This document shows, piece after piece, positions 34,801 through 47,738 of a DNA stretch of 64,000 nucleotides. The position numbers and the translations under genes were made by a program. Source of the stretch: Straminergon stramineum (Eukaryota; Streptophyta; Bryopsida; Hypnales; Calliergonaceae); contig OY987266.1 of assembly GCA_963920665.1 (NCBI GenBank), positions 2,547,001 through 2,611,000 on the forward strand, read 5' to 3'. The number at the start of each line of letters is the position of its first letter. The stretch's first letter is position 1. A model generated the notes under the pieces. It had not been told where the DNA came from. It ran no database searches and saw nothing but the letters and a program-made list of their open reading frames with translations.

Positions 34801-36225
34801 ACTACAAATATTTTAAAAGAAACACAATGTTTTAATTGTTCAATTTCTTTCCATTATATACTTCACAATTTGGAAATTTGGAAAACTTGTTGGTGTTCAA
34901 TCATGTAGAAGATATTACACTGAAGGAGAATATTTTTTCTCTTGAGAGTGATAAATATTTCATTAGATAGAGGGGTTAAAATAATTCCATTAGTCTGTCA
35001 TCCAATCCCAACCCTTTGTCATAGTTGAGGTTATTTTTTCTCATAATTCTTGATCTATGTCATGGAATCTACTTTTAGAAAGAAAGCACCAAAGTGTAGT
35101 CCTTGCTATCCACGCCCACTAGGCGTGGCTAGTCAAACTACCCCAACAATCTCTATTTTACACTGATGAATTTAACTAGACTAACATTATTAATAATTCT
35201 TTTATCTCTCAAGGTTAGGACATCCCCTCACAATGAATGTCCCTTTACAAATTCCAAGTCCCGACTTTTTAGGAAGGAATTTCTAAAAGGGCCATTGATG
35301 ATTCAAACTATACAAACCCAATTCAAAAGTGCCACGATGTCAAATTAATTTTCAGGTAGACTTCTCGTTCACAAAACTTTTGCAATGAGTCAACTTTTTC
35401 GAAGAAGACTTCAAGGACATCATATGTTCACGAGCAAATTCGCGCCTCTCTTTATTTTGGTTGGTGCTCACGGAGCCACATATCTCTTGTAATTCCGTGA
35501 TGATAACTTCCATGCTTGTGAACCTTTTCTTGGTCTAGTTGGCAGCAAATTTCACCTCGTAAATTACACAAGTAGTCAATTGTTCATTTATTTCTTTAGA
35601 AAAAACAAAGGAGGTTATATTATGAAAGTAATAAAGATACATGTTGATAGACAGGAATGAATCATGACTGTTGTGAGTGGGTGACTCAAGTACTTAAAGG
35701 CTTCTCAATGATATGTAATGGACGGATGGACCAATGAAGTGTCCAGTATTGTTTAGTCAAGCTCCATCGCACACCAATTCGACACTACCCACAAATCACT
35801 ACAAGGTTCTTTTTTATCCATTATTAATGACAACAATCAGTCACATGAGTCTTGACTTGTCCACTTTTTACATTGAAATGGAAAGTGAAGTTCCTTTTGA
35901 TTTAAAAAAATTACAATTAAAAAATTTCAAATAAAAAAAATTGAAATCTCCTCCACTTCCTCTTCTTTCGGTAACTTGTTGCTAGTGGTTACTTTAGATT
36001 AAAATCTATATGGAAAAAATACATATTGGCTTATTCTTCATTGTGTTTGACTACTTTATATGGGCTTTACAACCAATAGTTTCAAATGATATGCCAAAAT
36101 AATCCAGATACAGAAACAGTTGGAATTGTAGAAGGTCATCAACTGACTGAGCTCATGTTGTTATCATTAAAAGTAAAGGCTGTCACATTTTGGAGGGGGG
36201 TGTTCTTTGGAATTGAATGCTCGAC
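31833..36225. other. A+T-rich intergenic DNA, no gene seen
   Basis: No ORF with a recognisable domain or plausible splicing. A small inverted repeat CCACGCC / GGCGTGG with a 5 nt loop lies at about 35111-35129. I see no clear element termini in the rest. Confidence 0.4.
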
Positions 36226-36622
36226 AAGCGGGGGCTAGGGGAGAATTGACCTCCTCATTGCCCCCATCCAAGGGTAATTGCAAAAATAAATCCCCTCTCC
36301 CAGGCTTTGCCCTCAGCTTTCCTCCATTTGTTCCTGATTTCTAGAGAAATCAACTCTGGGTTCTATGGAAAAAAAATTAAAAAATTAAAAAATCTCCCAT
36401 TTGTTTCAAAAAAATAAAAAATAAAAAATAAAAAAAAGTACCCCTATTTTGTGCAACATTTTATTGGATTTCTTCATGGTTCCTCTCTAGTTTGGGGCTT
36501 CTGAATTGCAAATATGAATTCAAAATTTATGGATTTTATCATGTATAGAAAATAAAAAATTTCCAATGTTTTTCTCAAGGAGAAATTGTGAGGCAATGAG
36601 GGGGGCAATTCACCCCCAAGCA
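36226..36622. mobile_element. ~400 bp MITE with G-rich imperfect TIRs
   Basis: The left end (AAGCGGGGGCTAGGGGAG, then CTCCTCATTGCC) and the right end (GGCAATGAGGGGGGC, then CACCCCCAAGC) are imperfect inverted repeats of about 35 bp. The interior is A-rich with AAAAATAAAAAA runs. No open frame. Confidence 0.6.
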
Positions 36623-38809
36623 ACAAGTGAGGGTTCATTCATTCTAGTTTGTTCTTTACAAAAAAGATGACTTGATTTTGCTCAACAATGATAAAAAGAA
36701 GAGGTCTAGAAAGCGCCCATTCAAAGTAGAAAAGCTTCAATGCAACACTTTTTTCTATGTCTTATTGTCGCAAAAGTCAAATAACCAAAAAGCAATAACT
36801 TGATGAGATTATTAGCAAACTCAAAAGAAATGCAATTGCCTCAAGTGGTTTCATAATTTTTTGATATTCTAATAATATTTTACAAATTTTTGACGAAATC
36901 CATTTGAGTTGAATCCAACCATTAACACGATTCTTTGATTAACTTGTTCAAAAACATTTTCCCAAAATCTTGGAAGGAATTTCTCCATATTTTGTAAGAT
37001 CAATGTGCCTAAATTTCAAAATTTAGGCTTTTCTAGCCCTTCCAAAAGGTAAAGTTTTCTCTTTCAACACTTTTAAAAAAAATACATATGTCCTATAACT
37101 TGTGAATTTTAATAAATATGTTTTAAAATGGATTGAAAACATAAGTAAATTTTTTTCACCAAAAATACTTTCATTTTCATCTTTAAGAAAATTGTAAAGT
37201 GGACGATAGTATTGAATGAAAGAAAAAACTAATTTGCTAATAAAAATTACAAGAAATTAAAAATCCTTAATTTCAATAGTGAGAATTTTCTATTAAAAAT
37301 TTATTACATATATATAGAGATTTTTTATTTTTTATTTTTTTTAATTCAAAATTGAGAACAAAAGACAACTTTTATGTTTTTCTACCTTCATTGCTTGCAA
37401 AATAAAACTCCTTATGACTTTTACTTCATTATTTAGAATTTAATGGTTCAAATGTTTTTCAGTAGGTATCAACTTATACAATTCCAAAAAAATAATTAAT
37501 GATTTCTTAGAATATATTTTTTGCTACCTAGTTTGACATTGAAGATGAAAAAACCCTTCTACTTTTACAATCATAAAGACATGAAATACAGCTTCACATG
37601 TAGATTATGTTGAGCAACATACCTCCTAAAAATTTCATGCAAAAATTCCAAATTATGAAGTCAATAGAGGCTACCCAAGTTTTCAAAAAGCCCTAAGTGG
37701 GGTCCTTAGTCCTCTAGGGGTTAACACTACACTCACCTTGAATGGACACACTTCAAACACAAAATGTCTCAACTTCATTTGGTTGCTTTAAAAACTCCTC
37801 AACTCTCATTGGTTGCATCCTAGAAGTTGTAGAGTTTTTGAGTCTTCAAAGTGTTCATTCAAGGTTGTTATTTAGTATTTGGAAAACAAAAAATGTTACT
37901 TCTATGTGCTTTTATCTTAAGACTTGAAAATTAATTTGGAAAGGTTAGGCTTCTTGAATTATTTTTCAATAAAAATTTCCTTGATAGACAAATGGAATTG
38001 GCATCTAATTCAAGTTGTTTCATGGATTATTTTTGGAGCTTTGTAGAATTAGTTATGAATTTTTGAAGTTGAAACATAGTGGTTGCTGAAAGCATCCACC
38101 TCTTGCAATATACAATATTTGTACATTCTTGGTGCAATGAGAATGAAAAATATACCTCTTCCTTAGGACACTTTTTTAGCCCAATCACTTTATGGATGTC
38201 CTATTCATAATTACTTGACTTTTCAAACGGTTGAATTGGCACAAGTAGAGCTTATTAACTCCTAAAGGAGTAAAGGACCAAATGATATTTTTTGGAAACA
38301 TAAAAATTTTGGTCAACTCACGAAGAATGGAAATATTCATGATATTTTTTTTAATTGTTTTTGGATGTAGGGATAAGGTGTACCTTGTTGCTCCACCAAA
38401 TTGTTTTTGCAATTGGATTTGTCCACAAGGAATTAAGGGGGGGATGTCAATTCTAATGGTTTGTGGGTAGCATAGATAGAGTTATTTATGCCTTGGACTA
38501 GGTTGAAAACAAGCTATTTCTGACATGTTTTGGGGACCCATAAATTTGAGACACAAAACATGAAGGGGATGCGAAGGAAACAAATTCTCCTTGAAATATA
38601 ATTATAGAAAATTTGGTGACTATCTCATATGGCTTCAAAAGTTACTTATTATGTGTGTGAAAAGATGAGAAGACATGCTCTTTATACAATAGGGGTGGTA
38701 AGAGGTAAAACAACCCATATGGAATTAGGATTAGTAGGAGCTCAACCATTCATACTTAAGTCAATGTAGGAATTGTGTTCAAAATAGGATATTAGACCTA
38801 AGTTAGGCA
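36623..38809. other. A+T-rich DNA with isolated TTAA-element ends
   Basis: A family-A-like right terminus GGTCCTTAGTCCTCTAGGGG followed by TTAA lies at 37701-37724; its left end was not found. A left-like terminus TTAACTCCTAAAGGAG lies near 38258-38273. 38640-38810 resembles 41900-42100 (shared AGGTAAAACAACCCATATGG-type and GAGCTCAACYATTCATA blocks). No gene. Confidence 0.4.
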
Positions 38810-40085
38810 CAATAGAATAATTTTTTTCAAAAAACTTTGAACTAAATTAACCCCTAAAGTCCCACTAGCCCTATAAGGGCTAAAATACGACTTCGGGTAG
38901 GCTCCTAATTTGTCAAAATTTGTCAAGATTTTTTGAAACTTTTTTTGAAACATGCACATTTGATAGAGCTTTGCCACCTTTGCGTGCATATAATTTTTTC
39001 ATGAATTTGACTTATCCTTCAAAAATTATAAGCACATTTTTGGAAAACAAAGGTGGGCGGGCAAGTTGAATTTCATTGACTTCAAATTGGGGTAGAAGAA
39101 GGGGAAAAGCAGGTGACAAATTAGTGGGCAATGGGGTGCTCTAGACAACCCATGAAACTCCTAGACCACCATCTTTGATAGAAGTGGTGAAGGTCGAAGT
39201 TCGACGTTCCCAATGTGGCAATGTTGGTAACCCAATGGGAATATAATGGGAATACAAAGGAACCCTTCCTTTGAGAGTGGCCAATACACCTTCTAAATTC
39301 CACAAGAATTAAAGATTTTATTTCTTTTCCAATTTTTTTTTGAGGTTTTCAAGGATGACTAAATCCTTAGATCTACCATGGGGATTACATTTTTACATCA
39401 ATATGTGGTGGAAAACTAGCTTGAAAAAAGACTAGTGTTTTGTCATCTTTTACTAGATCCTATTGTTGCAAGATTTTTTGGTATGTCTTCCAAGTCTTAT
39501 TTTGGCATAAAAATTGATGGAGATATCCCTAATTGATCTGAGTATGAATTTTTTTTTAAATTCAAAGTCTGTTGTGCAAATATTTTCCACAAATGGCAGT
39601 CAAAGTCATCTAAAATTGTACAGCATCATTTTCAAACTTTTTTTTCCAATTTTGAATGCTAATATCTTCCAATGTGTATAGTCAAACTTGATGAAATTTT
39701 TTCCACTTGATCTAAGGCAAGTGAATTACAAAATCATATGGTTAGATTTAAATTTTTTTTTTTTTTTCTTTGGACAAGTGCAACATAAATGATAGTTTTC
39801 AGTATTTTTTGACAGAAAAATGGCCTCAAGATTTTAGGGGATAATGTGTAAAATCATGCTAAATTTCATCTCTAAAAAAACATTTGAGATTTTGAGCCTC
39901 CAATCTAAAGTTATGGACAAATTTGAAATAGGGGTTGGAAGGGACATTTCTTTTACATTTTCAAACATCCTCTCTAGTATTTGTCAATAACTATTGATTA
40001 GAGACTCTATATCTCAAAAGGTTTTTTAGGGATGAAATTTAGCTTGATTTTACACATTAATTTAGTTCAAAGTTTTTCATATTCC
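38810..40085. mobile_element. Palindromic (foldback) element split by a family-A insertion
   Basis: The left arm 38810-38850 plus 39841 onward is the inverse of the right arm ending near 40085: CTTTGAACTAAATTAA occurs inverted at 40057-40072, and CTAAATTTCATC is mirrored by GATGAAATTTAG. A related, uninterrupted palindrome is at 42115-42395. The insertion is the family-A copy 38851-39840. Confidence 0.75.
38851..39840 (+). mobile_element. Family-A TTAA element, 990 bp, nested in a palindrome
   Basis: It starts CCCCTAAAGTCCCACTAG and ends CTCAAGATTTTAGGGG, with TTAA at 38847-38850 and ATAA at 39841-39844. Shared with the 7911 copy is CCACAAATGGCAGTCAAAGT. A central part (~38960-39540) is not matched in the compact copy and may be an insertion. 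Confidence 0.8.
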
Positions 40086-41478
40086 CCAATTTGAAATATT
40101 ATGAATTTTTTGAACATATGGCAAACTCTATCACAAAAAGAAAGCAAAAAAAAGTTCAAGCAAAAAAGTGAAATTAACTTGTACGAAGCCTCCCTGAATC
40201 AAAGCTACCTAGAATTTCATACTATATTCTCACAATTTGTATGGTCAAAACCTCCCTTGTTTTTACTCTAGCATAATGAAGTGGTCCACGAACTTTTCTT
40301 TATATATCAATATTGAATTATTTTTCCAAGTTGTTGTTTATAATACATCCTTACAAAACTTCAAATCCAAAAGATGAATCAATATGTTTAGTAGTTCACT
40401 TAGCTTCTTGAAGCTCATTTTTAGTCACTAATTTGTTTTCTCACTTAGCTTTTTCATGACAAGATGAAAAGATCCCAACATGCAATTGAGTACTTGTGTC
40501 ATCTTAGTAGCAAGTGCTTGCAAATGCTCAAATCAAAGCCAACAATCTATGTTAGATTAAAAACCTCTCAAGTAACATTAGATATATCAATATTAGGCAT
40601 AATCATGTCTTTTGTATCCAATGCTTGATTGCTACCTCTTTTGGAAACAAACTTTATAGAAATACGTGATTTCTACCCATGAATTAGACTTTAACCTTAG
40701 ACCAAAAAGAAATGGTTGCCTTGAACTTAACTGGCATGGAACAATAGACATGACATTAGTGCCATATGGAAAAAATGTGGAGTGATTTGTACCACAACAT
40801 CATCAATTAGAGACACATAGTGTTGATCATTCAAGCTTTAGCCTAGGGAATATTATTTCATATATAGGAAAGTGGCTATCATGGCATTGTAGACTCAAGC
40901 CCAAATGACCTTGCTCTAGTAAAAGGTGGCAAGGAAAGCAAGATCACTCAACAAAAATGCAATTCACTTGAAGAATTCATTTACACTATAGCCAATTCAA
41001 GATGGTATTAAACAAGTGATTTATAGATGAAATAGTCTCACACCACTTATTTGTCATTAGAATGCCCTACATGAGTCAATGGGCATGTCAAAATTTTCAA
41101 GCAATTCCAAATTACTAATGAAAAGCATTGAATTATAAATAATTTTCATAGGAAAATGGTTAAAAGAGAGATTTTGCTTGAATTAGATTTTGAAACAAAC
41201 GGACATATTAGTGATACCATAGAAGAATCCTCATTAGTACATATGTTGAAAGTTTCACACAATTGAGACTTATTGGGTCAATCATAATGAATTCAAAAAT
41301 ATATCATATTTAATCCCTTAGGGCTTGAATCATTTTTTAAATTCCTGCATATTTTTGCTTATATCTTTATACATATCTATTATTTTACTTCAATTTCATC
41401 AAATTCATGATAGAAATTTTTTTCTTTTGAAGTCAAGCATTGGTTTGGGTGAATGAGAATTTTTCTAGTCCAACAAAA
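40086..41478. other. A+T-rich spacer, no gene seen
   Basis: No open frame of note and no element termini recognised. Confidence 0.4.
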
Positions 41479-42600
41479 CACTACTAAAAAAACCAGTGTC
41501 CGAACAAACATGATAATCAACTCATATATACTGGTTAGAACAATTGATTAGGACATTTTGGTTCGGACTATAATCAACACATTTATGTTGATTTGGTCAA
41601 ATTATTATTATTAGAAAATTTGTCACATAGGCAAAGCTAACCACACAAGCATTGCCACGTCTGCAAACTTGCTACATGAGTAGGGCTACCACATCCACAC
41701 AATCCATACCGATAGGGTACATTGATGAAAAACAATTAATTAAATATTTTAAAGATAAAACCCTTTATAATTAAAATTTAAAGGGTTCTTTATTATACTC
41801 TAAACATTTAAATATATCTGCAATTGAATTTAGAATGTCACTTACCTAAAGGTTTTCCAAAGAAAGAGACAAACTATTTATGCAAGTGAGGAAGTAGGAG
41901 GTACAACAACCCATATGGGATATGTGTCATTCACCATGATGAGTAGGGAGAAGGGAAGACAAGCTCTTTATACAAATAGGGTGGTAGGAGCTAGAACAAA
42001 CCATACAAGATATGTTTGATTAAGATGAGTATGAGCTCAACTATTCATAGTTAAGTCAATACTACTTATATACTCAAAGTAGAATTTCAAACCTCATTTA
42101 AGCATAGTAGAACAATTTTTTTCAAAAAACCTAGAATTGAGAGAAGGTGGGAAATCAGACAAAAAATCTCAAAAAATCCGTTTGACATTTCAAACCTCCC
42201 ATCAAAATTTATGGACAAATTTCAGAAAGAAAGTTTTAAATTGTCAAAAAAATGTCTTTTCCAACCCCTCTCTAAAGTTTGCCCATAAGTTTTGATTGGA
42301 GGCTTGAAATGTCAAAAGGATTTTTGGAGATGAAATTTGGTTTGATATACCACCTTTTTTTAGTTCAAATCTTTTTGAAAAAAGTTATTTTACTATGCCA
42401 AAATGTTGCTGAAAACATGTTTAATGGATTGCTAAATCAACTAAGCAATTTTGTTTTGGGTCTCAATCAATACATTTATGTTGATTGCTACTTTTGTCAA
42501 AAAAAACAATGAATAGATTAACACATGAAATTTCATTTTTTCCACAATCAACACAAATTAGTTGATCTTGTGTTGATTAGTGCTCTCTTTTCTAGTAGTG
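41479..42600. mobile_element. CACTA-like non-autonomous element, 1122 bp
   Basis: It starts CACTACTAAAAAAACC and ends TTTTCTAGTAGTG, with a 3 bp direct repeat AAA at 41476-41478 and 42601-42603, the target duplication size of CACTA elements. The blocks CAACACATTTATGTTGAT (left, ~41566) and CAATACATTTATGTTGAT (right, ~42466) recur internally. No transposase. The interior includes the palindrome at 42115-42395. Confidence 0.75.
42115..42395. repeat. Imperfect palindrome inside the CACTA-like element
   Basis: AGACAAAAAATCTCAAAAAATCCG..TTTGACATTTCAAACCTCC on the left is mirrored by GGAGGCTTGAAATGTCAAA and GGATTTTTGGAGAT on the right. The outer part matches the palindrome at 38810-40085, so both are copies of one foldback family. 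Confidence 0.7.
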
Positions 42601-42662
42601 AAAGCCCTTAGAACTTCTTTATTCATTGTCCAAAATTGAGAAGTCAGAACACTAAGGATAAA

Positions 42663-44454
42663 CCCTAAAAGACCATTTGTTTCTTTGAGGGACAAATGAA
42701 AGTTTAGATAGGTTTCTAAAAATAGTCTCAATTTTTGAAATTCTTTTTGAAGACAAAAGAACACATTAGCTTTCTAGAAATGTTCCAATTGGTACCAAAG
42801 AGCAAAAGTTATGTGGCTTCTACCATAATCATATAAGAAATAAGTGTTAACTTAGTTTTTGTTTTTTATTATGTCTAACACAATTATGTTGGAAATTATG
42901 CAAATTACAAAACTATGACTAAAATAATGTTTAAATCACATTATTTTAAACATAGTTGTGTTAGATTTAACAAAAAAACATTAGCTAGATCAACATATAT
43001 TTCTTCTAGTGCAATAAACTCCTTTTTTAATTCACCAAGGAAAGAAAAACCCACAAAATTTTGAAATTATTTTTTTAAGTTTATAATAGATCATGGCCTT
43101 TTCTTTATGAAAAAGATAGTTATGTTCTATTTGGATAAGTGATGAGAAAATTATAGAGCATCTTGTTTTGAAAGCAATCAAAGCATCTTCTTGAAAATAA
43201 GTAAATAACGTATGGAATTCATTTTTTAAATTTCAATTCTAGAATTTTAAAAACACTTCTATATGATTAATAAGTGGTTGCAAGAAACACTTGTCCTATT
43301 TTTTGTCCCCTTCACTTCAAACTAGTGAATTCTCCGCTATAAATTTTGCAATGTATGTCTAATACATGTGTAATTCAGTGAAGTGAAAGTACAAGTGATA
43401 GTTGTGGACATTCGATAATTTTTTGCATTTTTGGAAAATTAATTTATTATTTTTCCAGAGACCCCAATTGGATGTCTACTTCTACCATTTGGAAGGGGGA
43501 GTCATATTCTTGACCAAAGAAAACAAATTCAAACTTGATAATTGCAGAAGTAATTGTTGTATTAAAATTGTATGTAGTGACAGCAAGGTTTTATGTAAAT
43601 TTTGGCAGAAGCAGTGGGCATGCGGGTTTAAAGTGTGTATCCATAGTATGAAGATTGGAATGGGAGGAAATTTGCTTCTAAAAGTATTTGGTACAATTCA
43701 AGCACGTCAAAGTGTACAAAAATGGCAGTTTTTGAATTCAATTTTATGGTATATTTTTGGAAATTACTAAAAATCAAAATGTTCATGTACCTATTTTCTA
43801 TTAGTTTCAAGAATTTTCTACGGTTAGTAGTGGTGCATAGTACCACAAAGTGGGTCCAATGATTTTTCAATTTCATTTTAATTCATTTTAAAATTTATTT
43901 TCATGAAATTCATTGCACTACTCTCATGTAATAATAGTCATTGTAATTGTAGCACTAGTAGTCCTATGGCCAAAAACATTAGGTGCTTCTTGCAAAAACT
44001 TTAAATTGTATTGTTAGAACCATCTTATCATTGGAACTAGTGTGTTTCAATCCCATCTTAGAGTTTTTAACAATTTAATTTTCCCTCTATCTCATACCTA
44101 CTTCTACTTAAGAATTGTTAAAAGAATACAAAGCACCTTCTTTTTAAAAAATTCTAGAATCTTAACTCAATTCTTCATGATAAGTTATTTAAAGTTGAGA
44201 AGATTCAAAGTCTTATAATCTAGTCATGCAAGGACCAAAAACATTTGTTTCTTCACTTAAAATGCAATTATCTTGCGATCTATGAAGTCAAAGTTTGAAA
44301 ATTTTCTTCCACACATTTTTACACTAATTTAGTGCAAGATTATATAGTTAGATACACAAAAATAGACAATTTTTGAATTGTTTTGCTCTTTGCAATAGAA
44401 ATGAAAGTTTTAAGTGTTTTTTGACAAAAAAAAAAGGCCTTGGTCCTTTAGGGG
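42663..44454 (+). mobile_element. Family-A TTAA element carrying nested insertions
   Basis: The left end CCCTAAAAGACCATTTGTTT and right end CCTTGGTCCTTTAGGGG, followed by TTAA (44455-44458), bound a body that matches family A. It is enlarged by a family-J element (43276-44000) and a small hairpin at 42868-42995 (TGTCTAACACAATTATGTT against AACATAGTTGTGTTAGAT). Confidence 0.7.
43276..44000. mobile_element. Family-J element, 725 bp, nested in family A
   Basis: It begins GGTTGCAAGAAACACTTGTC and ends GGTGCTTCTTGCAAAAAC, matching the family-J termini; the left 30 bp are nearly identical to 9865-9894. An open frame at 43402-43770 (122 codons) starts with GTG, has no domain, and falls inside the repeat. 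Confidence 0.75.
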
Positions 44455-44458
44455 TTAA

Positions 44459-47400
44459 AAATACATAAACCAATAAAATATCTAAAAATTAAATCTTACA
44501 TATTATAGATTATTCTTTTGTTGAAACAACACACATCTTATGTCCACATGATTCAACTTAGGGAGTGAAAGATGTCGAACTTCAAACAATTTTCATCAAG
44601 AAAAATATAGAAAATATGAATTCTAGAGAATAAAACACATTCAACAAGTTAAATTTATAATGCAACTACAAAAAAATACTATACCAACAGAAGATATTTA
44701 TTCAAAGATGTAAGAAAAATGCAATGTGTTCCTCTATTTATATATATTGTATAACCAAGTTACAACTAACCACAAGCTAGCCTATATCCATTGACTTCAA
44801 AATCAATTTATTGAATGTCAAACTATTGAGAAAAGTCCTTTTAAGATACCTTAATTTCAAACTTCAAATTTGGATTTAAAGTTGGAATATAATTATTAAA
44901 TTATAATTCTAATAATTTTAAATGAATAATTTTCTTATATAAATCAATAATTATAATAATTTTGGAAACTAATAAATTATAGATACATGTAAGAAAATGC
45001 CTAGCTATTGAATTTTTGAATTTTATTTACCTATATAGATATCCTTCGTCCATAGTATCAATTAATCCATCTCACTTAGAATTACAAGGATTTAGATTAA
45101 AGCCTCTATGTACCAACTTGCCACTTGCTTACAATCCAAAAAATGGATTGCAACCCAAAATATAAATTGAATCTTTACTTATTTAAACCTTCTACATAAA
45201 GATGGTTATAGCTCATTGCAATTAAAAATAAAAATAAAAAAAATAAAAAAAAATAAAAAAATAAAAATCATAATTCAAAAAATAATAAAAACATTGAGTC
45301 TATTGAAAAGTCATTAAATGCATTTTGGAACATAAATTATATCATTTTTTAAAATAAATATTATAATTTTAGATTCTAATAGTTATGGATTCTAGTAGTC
45401 TATTGGAATTTGAGATAATTTACTTTTTAGTGGAAGGATTTATAAAGAGTCATGAACCTTATTTTTTTGTAAGGTAGTGGGACTTGATTCTTTTCCTAGA
45501 CTTATGTTCTATTAAGGTTGTAAATCAATACTCATTGATCAAGAAAGCTCTTGTTTTTGGATCACATTTAGCTCCTATGCATACCATTTGAAAGGATTAA
45601 ATATAAAGCATAGTTTAAGTCCATTGTTTGCATTGCATAATTTCACATATATAAAATTTCTTTCAAATTTTCTTTTGAAGGTTTATTATTTATAACTTCC
45701 TATGCTACCTAAAAATATCAGATTTACTACATCAATTTTATTAAAAAAATCTTTACCGAGGGATCATAATAAAGTCCATATACCATAATATACATTGTAC
45801 ATGAATGTAAAAAAAAGACTATCTATTAAATCATCCACTTGTTCAACCACTATAGGAAGTAGGAACTCCTTTGCATTGAACTATTTTTGGTGGTGGCTTC
45901 TCTTTGCTCCTGCCTAAGGGCTTCCTTCCATGTGTCGGTGGATGGGTGCATTCACTAGTTAATATTGAAATATAGAAAGCATTGTTATTTTTCTTCTACG
46001 GTGTGAAATGCATTGATATCGTGGAACTCATTCTCCTACTTCCATGCTCACCGATGATTGATGGAAGTTTTCTTGTCTTAGTACTTTTACTACCCACTAG
46101 TTTTCACATATAAGCCCACCCACCCCACACTTGTGTGACCCTTCCCAATCGGAGGGGACCCGGGTTTGTTGTATTTTACTCTTACAATGAGAACTCTTTC
46201 ATTTCATTTCATTTCCTGAAAAAATAAAAATAAATAAAGAGAAGTCCTTCGTTTTTTTGTCCATTCATTTCCGTTAGAAAAAATCTCAACCGCCATGTGT
46301 CAATTTCTTGCATCTTTTTGGCTAGAAATGCCAAAGAACTTTACTAGCAAACCAATTGAATGCTCTCTTGCTCCCCAATTTTTGTCAAACCAACCCTTTC
46401 CAATTAAAAAAATACATAAAAACAACTAACTCATCAATGAACCGACAGACTTCTTTCTCTTTTCTTTTCTTTTTTTCCTTTTTATCCTTTTTTTCCTTTT
46501 CCCTTCTGTTCATCTGATTGGATGTTATACCGACCTAGGCCCAATGATTAAAAACTTAAAAAAAACTTTTAAAAAATGGACACGTAGATAGTGGGCTTCT
46601 TTTGGGGTCAGGAATTCCGGTTCACATTCCTATTGGAGGAAATCTACCTCTAAATGAGCACTGTGATTGGTTGGGAATAAAAGATGGCTACATTCTGTAC
46701 TTTATGGAGCCCCCCTATTTGGTGTAAAAGAAACCCTAAAAAAACCTTACACTCGCTCAAAAAAGGGTCTCAACCAATCCACCGGTCAGGAACAGGCCAC
46801 GTGTATACTATCGATAGGCTGACCTGGATACCGTCCCACCCAATTGGATTTTTGCAATTTTGGGGGGATTTTTAAGAAAGAAAAAATGGATTTTTCAAAA
46901 AAATTAGTTTTTTCTATTTATTTTGGATTTTTAAAATTTAGGGGCCTCCAAGTCCATTCACTCCATTGAACCCATTATTAGGAAGTTTCTTCGGTAAAGG
47001 GATCATTTGCGAAAAGTGCAAACTTTAAAGCCGATTCAAGGGTTCTGATTGGTGGGGTGGTTCGGATTTACTGGTACCCTTACAGCGAGAATGGTGCAAA
47101 AGGCCTACCAATTCCTTTCACTTTACATTTGGAAAAAGTAAACAAAAAGCTTAATATTACTTGGCTGGGGAAATTTTTCTTAAAATTAAAACTACAAAAA
47201 AAGAAAAAATAGAATGGTAGTTGGGGGGTCCGAATTCCCGGAAACCCAGTTCCAATGATTATAATTGGGTGGGGCCGTGGGAAAATTAAAGTGCAAATGG
47301 AAGGAGGGGTACTCTTGAGGACTGGCTAAAAGGTAAATTCAAGTTAGTGGTGGCTGCAGAATGGGCTGAAGATGGGGGCAATAGGGCCTACTTGGTCCTC

Positions 47401-47508
47401 CCTTTCTCTAATAATATCTTTACCCTTTACCCTTTTTGTCTTTGCGGATTTATGATATGGGTTTTTTTGGGGTTTTTTTCAAACATGTGGACAATTTCCA
47501 ATGATAAG
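44459..47508. other. A+T-rich intergenic DNA, no gene seen
   Basis: It includes an A-rich low-complexity run (AAAATAAA units) at 45216-45285. From about 45900 the composition is more balanced, with many fragments rich in C runs, but no gene-like frame or clear element end is seen. Confidence 0.4.
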
Positions 47509-47512
47509 TTAA

Positions 47513-47734
47513 CCCTTGAACGATGTAGCGGACAATTATAGTCCGATGAATGACAAGGAATTCTCATGTGTAGGACAGAATTGCAACTATTCATCCTCGG
47601 AATTAGGGGTGGAAAGGAAAGATCTTCTATAGTAGTTTGACTCCCAATGAGTTTTTCTAGTTTTTCTAAAGTGGATGATGTCACACGGTTCCAAAATGGT
47701 TGATTTCCACGGTCACCGGCCCGGCATTCAAGGG
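47513..47734 (+). mobile_element. Family-D TTAA MITE, copy 2 (222 bp)
   Basis: It starts CCCTTGAACG and ends CGGCATTCAAGGG: a short terminal inverted repeat CCCTTGAA/TTCAAGGG, with TTAA at 47509-47512 and 47735-47738. It is collinear with copy 1 at 30235. The minus-strand open frame 47427-47768 runs across the MITE and its flanks and is not a gene. Confidence 0.92.
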
Positions 47735-47738
47735 TTAA

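Noticed and set aside
43402..43770. 122-codon open frame
   Set aside because: It starts with GTG and lies wholly inside a family-J element; the sequence has no protein family resemblance.
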